A stretch of DNA of 64,000 bases from Lingula anatina (Eukaryota; Brachiopoda; Lingulata; Lingulida; Lingulidae): assembly GCF_001039355.2 (NCBI RefSeq), contig NW_019775506.1, positions 14,134-78,133 of the forward strand. The letters run 5' to 3'. Position 1 is the stretch's first letter; every line of letters begins with the position of its first letter. A program made the position numbers and the translations under genes. Positions 1-19,532 of this stretch are shown here, piece by piece. The notes beneath the pieces were generated by a model. The model was not told the origin of the DNA. It did no database searches and was given only the letters and a program-made list of their open reading frames with translations.

Positions 1-680
1 GTCAAAGGTCAAATCCAAGGGCATATTTGAAATCTACACATATGACTTTTGGAAAGCCGTCTGTAGAAAATTTTCCCATAATTCCTTCCGTAGGGTAGAT
101 AATTAGCATTTAATTTTGCCATTTTTGGACAAGGGTGCATTGCAATGAATGCCACACCTAGACCCCAATACCGACAAAGCCCAAATTTTACGTGGAACGA
201 GTTGAGATTATAGGTGACCTAAATCCAAGAGATGGGTATGGTGGCCCTTACCGTCTAGGAGGAGAAGCAGTAACGGTAACATGGCTGCGGAGCCGGCGGA
301 ACGGACCGGACGGGACTAAAACCATGTGTACCGCCAGCGCTAACGCTGGTGGTACAATTACTATGTACTATATTTTGCTTTTATATCACCCTATTTTATT
401 TGAGATTACCCTTTCCTGTGTTTCCTTGCAACTGGACTTGTGTTATCAAGTGTATTGCGCTGTGTTGCGCTGTATTGCAGTGTATTGCGCATTTCAGTCA
501 CACCCGAGCTCGCCGGCTACTCTCGCTCAGGACCGCCCTTTTATTATAAACAGTTGGTGTTCGAGGATTTACAGCGTGACCGTAACCATAGCCTAGTTTC
601 AAAGTGTAAAACAGCACGTTTGGTTTGTATTGGCACTTACGAAAGGAATTTGAATTTTTGCTGCATACATATGTACCTAC
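1..680. other. Intron of the F-box gene; no exon recognised
   Basis: No coding exon is recognisable on either strand. The segment contains a short tandem array of four 10-bp units at 451-490 (tgtattgcgc and variants). An open frame at 192-596 (plus) has no domain or splice support. By position this is the first intron of the minus-strand F-box gene. Confidence 0.5.
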
Positions 681-883
681 CTTTGAACCAGTTTGTGCTT
701 CCAGAGTTCGTTGCTTTCGCAGAGAGCGCGCAATGTCACACAACTGCATGCGCAATTGTTAATGTCATTAAGTTCTAACTCTTTGCATGATAAAATGTGC
801 TCTAGTATTTCGCCAGGAAGTGACATAAGATTGACAAAACTGACATTCTCAGGGGTAATAACATTCCGAGTTGTCTCCGCCAT
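681..883 (-). CDS. FBXO21: FBXO21-like F-box protein, first coding exon (partial)
   Basis: Minus-strand exon that starts at the ATG at 883-881 (MAETTRNVITPENVSF...) and ends at 681 with donor GTAGGT at 680-675. The 67 complete codons hold one F-box: residues 18-67 include LMSLPGEILEHILSC, a Cys-containing helix and the end LCESNELWKHKLVQR. F-boxes bind SKP1 in SCF ubiquitin ligases. The LPGE(V/I)LE(Y/H)IL core and the LCxSxxxWK end match the N-terminus of FBXO21 best (family knowledge, not searched). The open frame runs further upstream to 1069, but that part is hydrophobic and Cys-rich without domain sense and overlaps a repeated segment (898-1050), so I prefer the ATG at 883. The UVR-type and hemimethylated-DNA-binding parts of FBXO21 would lie beyond the left edge; no second exon is seen in 1-680. 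Confidence 0.6.
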
Positions 884-1121
884 ACTTGAGCTCCACTGAC
901 CTTGACCTGCAGATTCAGCGAGTAATGGTGCTGCCACCGCGCGGGTCAGACAAGCACTAAAATTCAGCAGAGGGGGGCATACAAAATCGGGACATGTGAT
1001 ATGCAAGTTATTATTCCAAACATTATTACTCAATTTGTCAATTTGAGAGAAATGCAAACTGGAAACCAATCATTATTTGCCCACATAATGCGACCTTTTT
1101 TTCAACCTGGCAAATTATGTG

Positions 1122-1429
1122 TAAGATCGCATTCACAACGAGTTGAGCCATGGCTTTACAAATCCTGGAACTAAATATGGCGGACGTACATGAAAGAAAA
1201 ACCGCTTAATCTTTTAATAGTCTCTCCGCCTCTCACACGCCTCCCTATGTGTCGTCCCAATGGAGCCAAGATTTAATGACTATACCCCCGCAGGGACGAC
1301 GCATGGGGAGGCGTGTGAGAGGCGGAGAGACTATTAAAAGATTAGGCGGTTTTTCTTTCATGTTCGTCCGCCATATTTAGTTCCAGGATTTGTAAAGCCA
1401 CGGCTCAACTCGTTGTGAATACGATCTAA
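1122..1429. mobile_element. Foldback (palindromic) MITE with ~137-bp arms
   Basis: The left arm 1122-1258 is a near-perfect reverse complement of the right arm 1293-1429, separated by about 34 bp. The homologous block at 16.6 kb lacks the palindrome: there, tgtgtaagat runs straight into acccgtata. This gives an empty site and suggests a target duplication of TAAGAT around the insertion. No coding capacity. The family is unknown. Confidence 0.85.
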
Positions 1430-2187
1430 GATGCCCCTATACACTGTATACATTATAGTAACTTAATTCGTGAAAAATGTCTTGATGCTATATATACAGG
1501 TATATATATATGCCTAATTTTGAAGACGGAAACGAGTTGGGGGGGGGGGGGGTCCATGGAAAAAAAGAGAAAAAGAGTTTAACACAGGCCCACGGATATT
1601 AATGGGTTGCAGGGAAATTGGGACAAGGTGCAAAGATGATTTATCCACCCCTTCTGATGTCCTGCATCGTTTAGTCAAACTAAACAAAATCTGTTAGCTC
1701 ATATTTAATCAACATATTAATTTTTCATGGTGCACATGTCTTTTTGGTTATGCTTCAACTTTGTTGCATGGGAAGCAAATTAATCTAATAAAAATTATTA
1801 TCCATTATTGTTACAGAAGCATCTTGATTCTCCCCCAACCTTAATGTCACCACTCCCACTACCTCTAAAATTTACTCTGATAATCCCTTTTTTTATATAC
1901 GAAATGTACATGTACAAACATTGTCTTCAATACGCCAAAAGAGATGGCAAAACCTTTTTCATATGCAGAAATATGGATAACTCTGCTGTCTATACTGCTT
2001 AAAAACGAAAAATAGCATAAAATATCAATCAAAATATTACAATTGCGTTTAAAATATTCATAAATGCCAGGAAAACACGGAATGTAATTCCAAGTACGAA
2101 CACGACTCTCTTTTATGTGAGGATCGATATAGTCCATCTTGAAGTCAACCAAGTTGGCACTGTGTTGGGCTAAAATTGACAGATGTT

Positions 2188-2505
2188 TCAGTTGATCTTT
2201 CTCTTGAAGCTGCCTATATTTTCTGTTGTATTTCTAGCATTTGTTCTGTTCTGATCATGCCAGGATTGCCTTGTTTCACGCTTCATTTTCTCTAATTCCA
2301 TCCTCAGTAATAAACTGCTCCTATTTCCTGCTGTCAATGTACTGTTTGGCAAAGTCATAAGGGCCTCGATCCTAGATTTTTTTTCTGTCAGGTAATCAGT
2401 CAGTATGAAATTCAACACTACCACTACGCATATAAAGAAAAAAACTGCAAACATGTTCCTTATCCACGAACTTTCCACAACTTGCTGACTATCTGAAAAG
2501 TGCAT
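2188..2505 (-). CDS. Small one-pass membrane protein, copy 1 (unrecognised)
   Basis: Single-exon frame of 105 residues. A short N-terminal tail (MHFSDSQQVVESSW) is followed by a strong membrane segment at residues 16-38 and a basic, helical C-terminal half with four N-glycosylation sequons (NST, NRS, NRT, NTT). That layout fits a type II membrane protein with a lumenal stem. The segment around IRNMFAVFFFICVV..LTDYLTE also resembles the first membrane helix of sterol O-acyltransferases, so this may be a displaced SOAT exon. The 100-residue copy at 17347-17649 differs at about five residues, and its C-terminal half is identical at DNA level. No splice sites or promoter were identified, so expression is unproven. 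Confidence 0.35.
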   Translation of the reverse strand: MHFSDSQQVVESSWIRNMFAVFFFICVVVVLNFILTDYLTEKKSRIEALMTLPNSTLTAGNRSSLLLRMELEKMKRETRQSWHDQNRTNARNTTENIGSFKRKIN

Positions 2506-3817
2506 TCTCTCTAGCTTATTCCAAAGTTATTGGGTGAATGAACTAAAATGTTGGGCAAATAAAAGCACAGCAGATATTAAATGAATGAGCCAATTAAAGT
2601 TGACTCGCTGAGATGGACTGCAACGGAGATTATCCAGTGAAAAATTGCTCTTTGTATCAATACACACTTGTAAAATTATGTTTATGCTGATGTCATCCGT
2701 TACCCGTGCCCCTTGTTCGCTTCAGTAGATCATACGACTGTTTCGTTTATTTTCATCTGGACGAAAAGCTCTTGGTCGGTTTCTTTTTCTCCCAAGCACG
2801 TAATGCGTCGTCCAAGGAGAAACAGATTTAGAGATCTTCGTCTGTCCTCGTCCTGATCAGACTCTTCATACTTAACACGGAAATGCTTTCGCAGGATGAC
2901 ACTAGCTAACTGCGAACAGAACAACAACCAGCTGGGTTGGTCTACCTGATCAATGGTCAGTAAATGTATGCAAACAACTTGAAGCAATATATCCTTTCTT
3001 CCTTCTGTGTGCTGCCTTCCTATCAATACAGACGGAAGTATCTGCAAGTATGCCTTGAGACACAGTTACCCGCAGATCTCTGAGAGACACTGTATATGAA
3101 ATAATTTAAAATATTTATCATACTTAAATAATTAATTGAACCATGAATGAACTCGCCTCATTGATTCCCAAGTTTTCAGATGTATGCGCATTATGAATAG
3201 GCTGTTGGAAAAGGTAAATACCAGACTCATCTCTTTAGATGATATAAAAAACCCACTTCCATTTTCTCTTTTTTTCCCCCAAACGTGACCTTTTATTCGC
3301 CGAAATTCTCCAGTTTTCTTGTCACAAACTGTTCCATGTGTACGGTTAATACTGGTCATGAAATTTAAATGTGTTGATTTGGATGGAATGGAAATGTGGA
3401 TGTCAAATGATTCCCCATGGATCAATCCTATCACCCTGTTGAATAGCTTCAATGACGCAATGATGTACAAAGCTTCTTTTCAAATAAAGATATAAAACCT
3501 ACCTTCTTTATAAATGCAGGTGCCTTTATTGATCACCCTGAGTTTCAGAGGTCCTTTAAAACTCACTCCTCTTCTATCACCATGCCATTTCCAGAGAGAC
3601 GAGTTTCCAGGGACTTCTGAAACTCTGGGCCATTATATCACTATTACAAACGGGACAAGTCCCAGGGTCGTATTTAACATAGGACCAAAAATCTCACTTC
3701 ACCCTGATCCAGGATGAATTTGTTGCTACATGCATGTATGAAAATGTCCTGTTGTGACCAACTGACGGCGTAAAACATTCGAACCGTTTTATTCCATTCA
3801 TTTATTTATTCATTTAT

Positions 3818-3906
<89 letters not shown>

Positions 3907-4018
3907 GCCCAATAACCCATTTGAACAAACTATAACTAAGATAATGTTGATTTGTCAGGACCTTCTCAGCCAGTCGTTTATTATGTGGAGTTGGTGGTCA
4001 GTTCAGGCGACAAGCAAG
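2506..4018. other. Intergenic region upstream of the astacin gene
   Basis: No convincing exon on either strand. It holds the right part of the duplicated block (to about 2993) and a compound microsatellite just upstream of the astacin start. The astacin promoter should lie here, but I see no certain TATA box or other site. Confidence 0.5.
3819..3902. repeat. (TC)n-(TG)n compound microsatellite
   Basis: About 20 TC dinucleotides are followed by a short interruption and about 18 TG dinucleotides. It ends about 115 bp before the astacin ATG. Probably length-polymorphic. Confidence 0.95.
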
Positions 4019-12023
<8,005 letters not shown>

Positions 12024-12236
12024 GTCTAATTATCTGATGAAAAAAAATTCACGCTATTTAATACGGAGGGCATTTTACAGACCGAAGCATGTAAACCACC
12101 ATTTCCACTTGAATTCTATTAGTATTATTTCCATAACATATGATAAGTAGTCTTTATTTTTATAATTACATTAATTTAGATACTTAATGTCCCGTCTGAC
12201 TCACCCTTTTCTAAACTCTATCTGTCAGGTAGCTGA

Positions 12237-12242
12237 AATAAA
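12237..12242 (+). terminator. Polyadenylation signal of the astacin gene
   Basis: Canonical AATAAA 214 bp after the astacin stop codon, followed by a T-rich stretch. The next gene lies on the other strand. Confidence 0.6.
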
Positions 12243-13385
12243 AAGTTTCCTCACTTTTTCATACTTTTCCATTGTTTTTTTCTAAAAAAAACTGTTAAAA
12301 GTATATTTTGAAGGCATTTTCTAGTCTTCGGCAATTTCCGTAAAGCTTAGGTCTGTGTAACGGGTATTATATACTGTCAATAACAATCGGACGGATAGCA
12401 GGATTTGGATAACTTCTTTGGCTGCCAAACACTGTGGATTGGGTTTGAATCCCATTCAGTCCCGTTTTCTTTTCTTTATTTTTTTCAATTATTTATGTTA
12501 TTACAGAATAAAGAATATAAAGAGATTCTATAAATCTTGTATACAATTCTCTTATCTTGGGTTAATGATTGATTTTACGGGTATCAGCTACATGTAGTGC
12601 TGTTGTAGTTTCAATCACAAGAAGTAATTAGAAATAGTAGTAGTAAACATTGTATCATTATTTAATTTATTCTGTCGGTGAATAGCTATGTATGTTTGTA
12701 CTTTCATTCTTACCTACACGAAATAAACTTTATCGTATATTGTTTGTACATGTAATCAGTTGAACTAACTGTATTATACTGACCTCGACCTCCAAATTTA
12801 GCGAGAAATGGTGCTGCCACCGCGCGGATCAGACAACCATTAAATTCTACAGAGTCGGGACATACATAATGTATTGTTACCAAATGATATGCAAGTTATT
12901 GTACCATTATAATTACTTAATTTTTCAATTATGAAAAACATATCTCATTTGTTACAAAAAGTCTAAATTTTTTAATCACTTGCCAATTTCTTCTGAGAAA
13001 AAAGTGATTTTTAAAATCTTTTTTCAAAAAAAAAAAAAAAAAAAAAAAAAAAACTAACACAAAGTCTTGAAATACTTATAAATTTTTATTCAGTGATTGT
13101 TTAAATATAAAACAGCATTCCATACAACTAGAGAACTACTCATTAATAACACTGTTCCCCTATTTTTTTTTTTTTCATTTTCATTTATTTATCTATTTAT
13201 TTGATTTGATTATTATTATTATTATCATTATTATTATTATTATTTTGAAGAATATTTTATAGTTATGCATAATATATAGGCCTTTGGCCCTTTTATATAG
13301 GTCTGTGAGCATATAAACTGGTAGAGTCAGAAAAAAGAAGTGTGTGCATTTCTCATAATCTGGAAAAATTATCTTCGTCAATGGG
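12243..13385. other. Convergent intergenic region (astacin / HPGD-like)
   Basis: Between the 3' ends of two convergent genes. It contains part of duplicated block copy 2 (12781-12930), a poly-A run at about 13026-13053 and an ATT-rich tract at 13201-13245. TTTATT motifs near 13186-13200 may serve as minus-strand poly(A) signals. No gene seen. Confidence 0.55.
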
Positions 13386-16160
13386 TTACTTCTCTACGTT
13401 TGTAAAAATGTCTGGAAATTTAACTTCTTGCACCGGTTGTTCTGAAACTAAGGCCATAACGGCGCCATTTTTTGTGTCATCTTCCACCAGCTGAATGAAA
13501 ACGTCCGCTACGGCATTTGTACTGAAAAGAAAGGATAATTATTTTGATGAATGATAATCTCTCAAGTTTATTAAAATTATTTTCACAAATGCCATGCAAT
13601 ACACCCAAACCTTTTCTTATGACGTCGTCATGGGTCCATATAATTACAAGTATGCTTTTTTTATACATGTACACCATTAAACAGTTGCGATTTCTTCTTC
13701 ATTTTCGTCATTTCTTGAATTTTTTAAAAACATAATACAAAAAAAAATCGAAAACGTAAACCACCCTTGAGTATGAAGGAAAACCAATTTTGAAAAAAGT
13801 AAATCTCATTTACTAACACAATATAGGACAAGTATGCACCCTACCTTAGTTTAAGACTTTCTGACATAATGGCAACCAGAGCCTCTGAATGCAATAGGCC
13901 CTTGGCTCTTTTCTCCTCTACGGTTTCTTCTTTTGTCATCTGAGTATCAGTGAAACCTGGGCATATACAGTTTACGCGAACCTGGTGCTGGTCGTAGTCC
14001 ATGCTCGCCTGTAAGTGTCAAAGAAGGAGGAGTATTGAGGCAAATATATGAAATCTTAAGAAAAATGATGATAAATCCCTAGACATTAGCTAGTGGTGTG
14101 AAAGTTTATGAATCAATCCGTTCGAGTGATCCTAGGTTCAGGTTAAATCAATAAATTGAGGTTGATCTGTTTGTGTCAAATTGCCTATAAAAGATAAAAA
14201 TTACAGCTTTTACAAATTAAAATAAGCGGAAAAATCAAAGACCTAGAACTCACTCCCCAACTCCGTGTGAATCCTATTACCCCCGCCTTTGTAGCTGCGT
14301 AGGTAGGCACCATTGGGACAGCCATTAAACCTGAAGCAATAGGTTGTGACAGAATAAGTTAAGCGACCTAACACACACACACACACACACACACAACTGC
14401 AACTTCACACACACAAAAATTAAGGAACCATGCTCACCTGCCATTGAGGCCATATTAATTATTACACCACCATTCCCTCCTTTGTCTTTTCTAAGGAAAT
14501 CCAAACCCAGCCACGTGCCACGGACCACGCCCCCCTAAAATCAGAACCAGCTGTGTCATGCTTCTTTTCTTCACCGCCACAATCTCGAAAATGCAGGCCT
14601 TTTGATCCCGCGATATTGCTTTAAATTTGGTATAAATTGATCTTTATGTAATAATATTCCAAGCTTCCTAATCAAAATTTACCTTAACCAAAAGTTGGGA
14701 TACTATCTATTATTCTATTATATACACAGTGTATAATATTGTCTGTTACAATGGCATTTAGAACAATTATTGTCTGGCTAATGGTATTTAGAACAATTGT
14801 CACCCACCGATATTACTGTTACATCGACTTTTGTAAAAAAAACCCACTGGTAAAATAAAAAAATGCATATTTTTCTAATTTAAGAATATGCTGACTCATG
14901 TGTCACTTACCAGGTTGATGTCAACGCAGAGATCATACTGTTTTTCATTCGTTATACCAGCATTGTTCCCAATTATGTCTAGACGCCCAAACTTATCTGT
15001 CGTTCTTTGCATGGCAGCTAAAAAGAATTGAATAGTTTAGAAAAGGCAGATGTAGGTACTAAAATCATAACCTTCTTTCCTCTATAGTATTTTACATGAA
15101 TGCCCAATATTATACGATCTAAACTTAAAAAAATGAAATTATGTATTGTCCTTTCTTAATATTTTTCAAAATTTGCCAACAAAGTACCTTGTCCCAAGTG
15201 GATATGAAAAATAAGATCTCTGTCTGAAAACTGCAGAGACATGCTGATTATAAGAAAGTGAGTTGCCAGTGCCCCCCGCCCCCCCAAGGGTGCATTCAGA
15301 ACCAGTTGTACGCGGACTAACTAGTGCGCTTTCAAGTGGGTCGCGCCAAATTTGATCCGCGCACTAGTTAGCCTGCGTACAACTGGTTCTGAATGCACCC
15401 TTGGGGGGGGGGGGGCACTGGCACATGCCGAGATCTAATTGCTGGGACGGCACTCGTGTAAGGCGTGAACCCATTGTCAAGTGCGTGTCATATTTGATCT
15501 GCTGACTAGTTCGTGAACGCAGCCTTAAACTCAGGGTGGATTGTATAGAATCTTACATTTAATGCTGTCTTTTTTGGTGACATCACAGTGGAGGAATATT
15601 ACACGGTCGTCACCATATTGCTTCGCGAACTCTGTGACTGTTTGCTCTCCAGTATCACTGTCAACATCACACACAGCAACCTGATGGATGAAAAGAGATA
15701 GATAAAGTCAAAGACAGGAACTTCCTCCGTGTCTTCATGTTGAACAGTCCGAAGAATGCACTGACCTCACAGACTGAACAGAAACACAACTCTCTCTCTC
15801 CCTCTGTGTGTGTGTGTGTGGGGGGGGGGGGGTGCACCCACTTGGTATGGGGGAGGGTAAATGGAAGCATTTTGCTCCTTGATTATGGTCAATAGATCAA
15901 TTCGTGAACTACCAGCCGATGCGTGAGCTGCTGATTTCTAAAACCAACTGAAATTCTATATTACAACATCCAAATTGGCCGTAACACCGCCAGTTGATTC
16001 TTATACAACTTGGTAAGGTCAGATGGGAGAGAATCCAACAAGGCCCTACATTTTGGGACCTACTTACATATGCCCCTTTCTGCAGGAGAGCATCAGTGAC
16101 AGCTTTCCCGATACCCTGGGCCGCACCGGTGATGAACGCAACTTTGTCTTTTATCTGCAT
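13386..16160 (-). CDS. HPGD: 15-hydroxyprostaglandin dehydrogenase-like SDR
   Basis: Seven exons on the minus strand (16160-16068, 15680-15557, 15017-14911, 14534-14438, 14330-14254, 14008-13845, 13521-13386) join in phase to 265 residues, one fewer than human HPGD. Classical short-chain dehydrogenase: NAD-binding TGAAQGIG at 11-18, a CDV motif near the acidic adenosine-binding part, NNAG, and the catalytic set S138, Y151, K155 (NMASMAG and YAATK), the same numbering as human HPGD. The enzyme oxidises the 15-hydroxyl of prostaglandins and related lipids with NAD in the cytosol. Invertebrates often have several HPGD-like paralogs with untested substrates, so the symbol means family, not proven substrate. 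All introns are GT-AG; one contains an inverted-repeat element. Confidence 0.9.
14371..14396. repeat. (AC)n microsatellite in HPGD-like intron 4
   Basis: Thirteen AC repeats between the exons at 14330-14254 and 14534-14438. Confidence 0.9.
15265..15422. mobile_element. Short inverted-repeat element, family A
   Basis: Arms 15265-15329 and 15359-15422 are close reverse complements around a 29-bp centre, with G/C runs near the tips. The body (GCATTCAGAAC... GCGGACTA... TTCAAGTGG) is shared with the element at 37032-37213. A degraded half copy lies at about 15485-15530. It sits in HPGD-like intron 2. Confidence 0.85.
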
Positions 16161-17346
16161 TTCTGTACTTTAGTGGCGTTCACAGAGTTTCCTGGACAAT
16201 GATTTAATTCAATCTCACCACCCAGTTTGTGTATGTATATGACCCGCTGATAATGAAGCTATGCAAACTTCACGTATCAGTCACTTATCAATGATTGTGT
16301 AAAATCTTGTATCGATAACATTTGCAATCAGAAATAGGCTAACCATACAGTATGAACACCTCACTATAACTATGCCAGCACAAGGCCAAGCTCTGTAGAT
16401 TTTTTTACCAAAAGCAACTAATAGAAAAAGAGAGAGGGGAAATGTAAACAGGAAATCTAAAAAAAAACGTCTCTGTCTTTATTATCTATTTCATATATCT
16501 TTATATCAGAACTTAATGGACAAAACTTCAGATTTATCATTATTTGCCCAAATGATTTGCCCACAAAATGCAAATTATGTGTAAGATACCCGTATAAATG
16601 AAGTGGCCTTTGCTTTATACATTATAGTAATCATTATAATAATTCATTCGTGAAAAATAAATTGATGCTGTGCCTAATTATGAGGACAGAGACAAGTTTG
16701 GGAGGGTTTCATGAAAAAAAAAGAAGAAAGTGTTTTACAGAGACCCTCCAAAGTTTATGTCAAAAATTGCACTTTATTTTTCAAAGATGATAAATCCACC
16801 TTTTCTGATGTCCTGCATCCTGCATGTAGTCAAACTAAATCAAATTTGTAGACTCATATTCAATCAACATTGTAATTTTTATGGGGCACATTTTTATTTG
16901 GTTTCGTCTACTTCGTTGCATGGCAAGCAAATTAATCTAATCTAATCTAATTAAAATTGCTATCTATCAATGATATAAAAGCATTTGATTCTCTCCCAAC
17001 CTAGATGTCACCGCTCCCATTACCTGTAAAATTCACTCTGATATTTTTTCAGACAAAATGTATGAACATTTTCTGCTCTAAAAGAAGAGACAGAACCTTG
17101 ACCAAAGCCATGATATAATAGTCCAGAAAATATGGATAACTCTGCTTATGCTGTCTTGTTGTGCTGCATTATGTTGTGTTTAAAATATTCATAATTGCCA
17201 GTAAACACGAAATGTAATTCAAAGTATGATCAATCATGACTCTCTTTTATGTGAGGACCAAAAAGTCCATCTTGAAGTCAACCAAGTTGGTATTGTTGAG
17301 CTAAAACGTTGAGCTAGAATTTACAGATCTTTCGGTTGATCGTTCA
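16161..17346. other. Intergenic region upstream of the HPGD-like gene
   Basis: Holds the HPGD-like 5' flank and, from about 16537, duplicated block copy 2. No exon or clear promoter motif is recognisable. Confidence 0.5.
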
Positions 17347-18151
17347 TTAGAAGCTGCCTATATTTTCTGTTGTATTTCTAGCATTTGTTCTGTTCTGATC
17401 ATGCCAGGATTGCCTTGTTTCACGCTTCATTTTCTCTAATTCCATCCTCAGTAATAAACTGCTCCTATTTCCTGCTGTCAATGTACTGTTTGGCAAAGTC
17501 ATAAGGGCCTCGATCCTAGATTTCCTTTCTGTCAGGTAATCAGTCAGTATGAAATTCAACACTACCACTACGCATACAAAGAAAAAAACTGCAAATATGT
17601 TCTTTATCCACGAACTTTCTACAACTTGCTGATTATCTGAAAAGTGCATTCTCTCTGGCTTATTAAAAAGTTATTGAATGAATGAATGAACTATAATGTT
17701 GGGTAAATAAAAGCAAAGGAGATATTAAATGAATAAGCAAAGGTTGACTCGCTGAGATGGATTGCAACGAAGATTATCCAGTATAGATTTGCGCTTTGCA
17801 TCAATATGAACTTCGTTGAAATTCTGATGTCAGCCGTTCCCGTACCCGTGTGTCCACTTCAGTAAATCATACAACTGTTTCGTTCATTTTCATCTGAACA
17901 AAAAGCTCTTTGTCGGCTTCTTTTTCTCCCAAACACTTTTAAAATGCGTCCTTTACTCGTCCGGATAGAAGCAGCTTTAGAGATCTTCGTCTATCCTCGT
18001 CCTGGTCGTGTTCTTTATACTTCTAAGTATAAAACATGAAAATGATTTCGCAGGATGACAAAGCAACTGTGAACCAAACTGCAACAATCTTGATTGGTCT
18101 ACCTGGCCAGCTGTCAGTAAATGGATATAAACAACTTAAAACAATATACAG
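16537..18151. repeat. Duplicated block, copy 2 (main part)
   Basis: Direct-repeat partner of about 1066-2993. Shared landmarks are the ATTATTTGCCCA segment, the GTGAAAAAT...TTGATGCT segment, the membrane ORF, and the stretch ending near AACAACTTRAARCAATATA. Homology stops at about 18151. The foldback element of copy 1 is absent here. Confidence 0.75.
17347..17649 (-). CDS. Small one-pass membrane protein, copy 2 (unrecognised)
   Basis: 100-residue single-exon frame, the paralog of the frame at 2188-2505. It has the same membrane segment (residues 16-38) and the same four N-glycosylation sequons. The frame stops five residues earlier (GSF then TAA). Differences cluster in the N-terminal third (S7N, R16K, M18I, I24V, K42R); the rest is identical in protein and almost all DNA. 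Function is unknown; type II membrane protein or SOAT-like exon fragment. Confidence 0.35.
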   Translation of the reverse strand: MHFSDNQQVVESSWIKNIFAVFFFVCVVVVLNFILTDYLTERKSRIEALMTLPNSTLTAGNRSSLLLRMELEKMKRETRQSWHDQNRTNARNTTENIGSF

Positions 18152-18650
18152 GGTTGCTACTTAATATGGAATATTTTTTATCATTGTTATTTTTGAGTGC
18201 TGATTGAATTTTTTTTGGCTTGAATCATTAAAAAAGTATGTCACTGAGTGATAATAACATCCAGTCTTCTGTTGTGAGATATTTTGGTCAATAATATCAA
18301 ATCTGACATTAGGTGCCATTCAAAAGAAAGAAANCGTTCTTAGTATTTCATAACGAAAAAAATGGAAAAAAAAAAAAAAATGGAGAGATGTTTTATCGGG
18401 CGTCAAGGGGGGGGGGGGGGTACGAGGGTTCGTCACCTTAGCATATCTCTGAAAACACATTTAGTTTAATGACTTTAGTGGCAGAGCGAGGAGATCGCAC
18501 GTATGTTTTAAATCTTTCAAAGTGAAAAAATTGATAAAAACAGTAAGAAAGCCTATATTATTCTAATCAAAGCTATAATTTTGTGTACTTAACAATGATT
18601 ATTTTTGTTATGAAAAATGCTATATTCAGTCTGAATTTACCGATTCGCAG
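17650..18650. other. Region between copy 2 and the serpin exon, low-complexity
   Basis: Poly-A (18362-18380) and poly-G (18409-18420) runs and an ambiguous base at 18334 lie here, just upstream of an isolated serpin exon. No serpin upstream exon is recognisable. The low-complexity runs make a local assembly error possible. Confidence 0.5.
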
Positions 18651-18970
18651 GGACCGAGGCTGCGGCCGCCACCGGGATAGGAATAGGTCTTACTAGCGTG
18701 AACACCGACCCAATTCCCGTCTTCAGAGCCGACCGCCCGTTCATGTTTTTCATTCGTGAAAACAGTTCTGGGACCATATTGTTCTTCGGGAGATTGAAGA
18801 AGACCCCAGCAAGCACCTCAACCACGGCTCAACCAACTAGCACCCCAACCACGGCTCAACCAACTGTGGGAAGTGGGGCTGGGGCTTTCATGAATGACAA
18901 GAACCAAGCCCTTTTCTTCGTCACAGCCGCCGTTTACCTGCTTGCAAGTTATTGGCCATTCCAGAAATAA
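18651..18970 (+). CDS. Serpin last exon with GPI-anchor-like tail (orphan, 5' exons missing)
   Basis: Acceptor TTACCGATTCGCAG, then a phase-1 exon reading (G)TEAAAATGIGIGLTSVNT, a typical inhibitory hinge and reactive-centre loop. The conserved serpin C-terminus follows: PVFRADRPFMFFIREN and GTILFFGRLKKTP. Counting the hinge Gly as P15 puts P1 near the LT/SV bonds, which would favour elastase- or chymotrypsin-like targets (inference). After the serpin fold comes a Thr/Pro linker made by a 27-bp tandem duplication (STPTTAQPT type), then small residues GSGAGA and a hydrophobic C-terminus (ALFFVTAAVYLLASYWPF), fitting a GPI-attachment signal. No other serpin exon is visible in the window, so the gene is a fragment, spliced from far away, or lost to misassembly. 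AATAAA overlaps the stop codon. Confidence 0.8.
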
Positions 18971-19532
18971 ATACTACATGTATTTGACGCGCAGCAGTTT
19001 CGAAGCTTTTTTTAAAAAGATTTTCAAATCTTTATAAGCTTTAAATGTTGCTAACGGAACTCTTTGGATCAACAAAACATTTGCGTTATAAATAATCTCT
19101 ATAATATGCCCTCAGACAAAAATTTTATTATGTTATATGCATGGAGTCTAGTTACCAAATCAGGCGATTCAAGCAATGGTCTAGGTATTTCACAGATTTG
19201 ATTCTTTCAGACTGAAACAAGTACGAGGGAAATAAACAAAATATAATATAACAGTTTTATTAATCAGCTTTTTATATCTGCTGCACCTGAGCTTTATTTG
19301 GTATTGTGTTTTATAACAAGTGATTGTAAGTGATTGGAACAACATAATATATAAGAATATCCAATGTTTATATCATCACTTTGATTTAGTTATGACTTAG
19401 GCTTCAGAAGGATCAAACAAGACTGTTTTCCTTGTCAAAATAAAATATCTGTGCTGTAAGGACCGACTTCTCTATAAAATTTAAAAAATACTATTAAGTG
19501 ACATTCAGAAAGTTTCTCTGGGAATAGCTTGC
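18971..19532. other. 3' flanks of the serpin exon and GNL1
   Basis: Convergent 3' region. AATAAA on the plus strand at about 19229 and TTTATT (minus-strand AATAAA) at about 19290 could end the serpin and GNL1 transcripts respectively. No gene. Confidence 0.5.

Larger units (their letters stand above)
898..2993. repeat. Duplicated block, copy 1
   Basis: 898-1050 matches 12781-12930, and about 1066-2993 matches about 16537-18151, both in direct orientation. Copy 1 is continuous apart from the foldback insertion, while copy 2 is split by about 3.6 kb that includes the HPGD-like gene. Identity is moderate in the flanks but nearly complete across the small membrane ORF. It is a segmental duplication or a long low-copy repeat. 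The copy-1 frame at 2730-3047 (minus) is broken in copy 2 and is therefore not called a gene. Confidence 0.75.

Noticed and set aside
192-596. Plus-strand open frame of 134 residues near the left end
   Set aside because: No recognisable motif, runs through a short tandem repeat, no splice or promoter support.
2730-3047. Minus-strand open frame of 105 residues
   Set aside because: The matching part of the duplicated block near 17.87-18.15 kb has indels that break the frame, so coding is unlikely.
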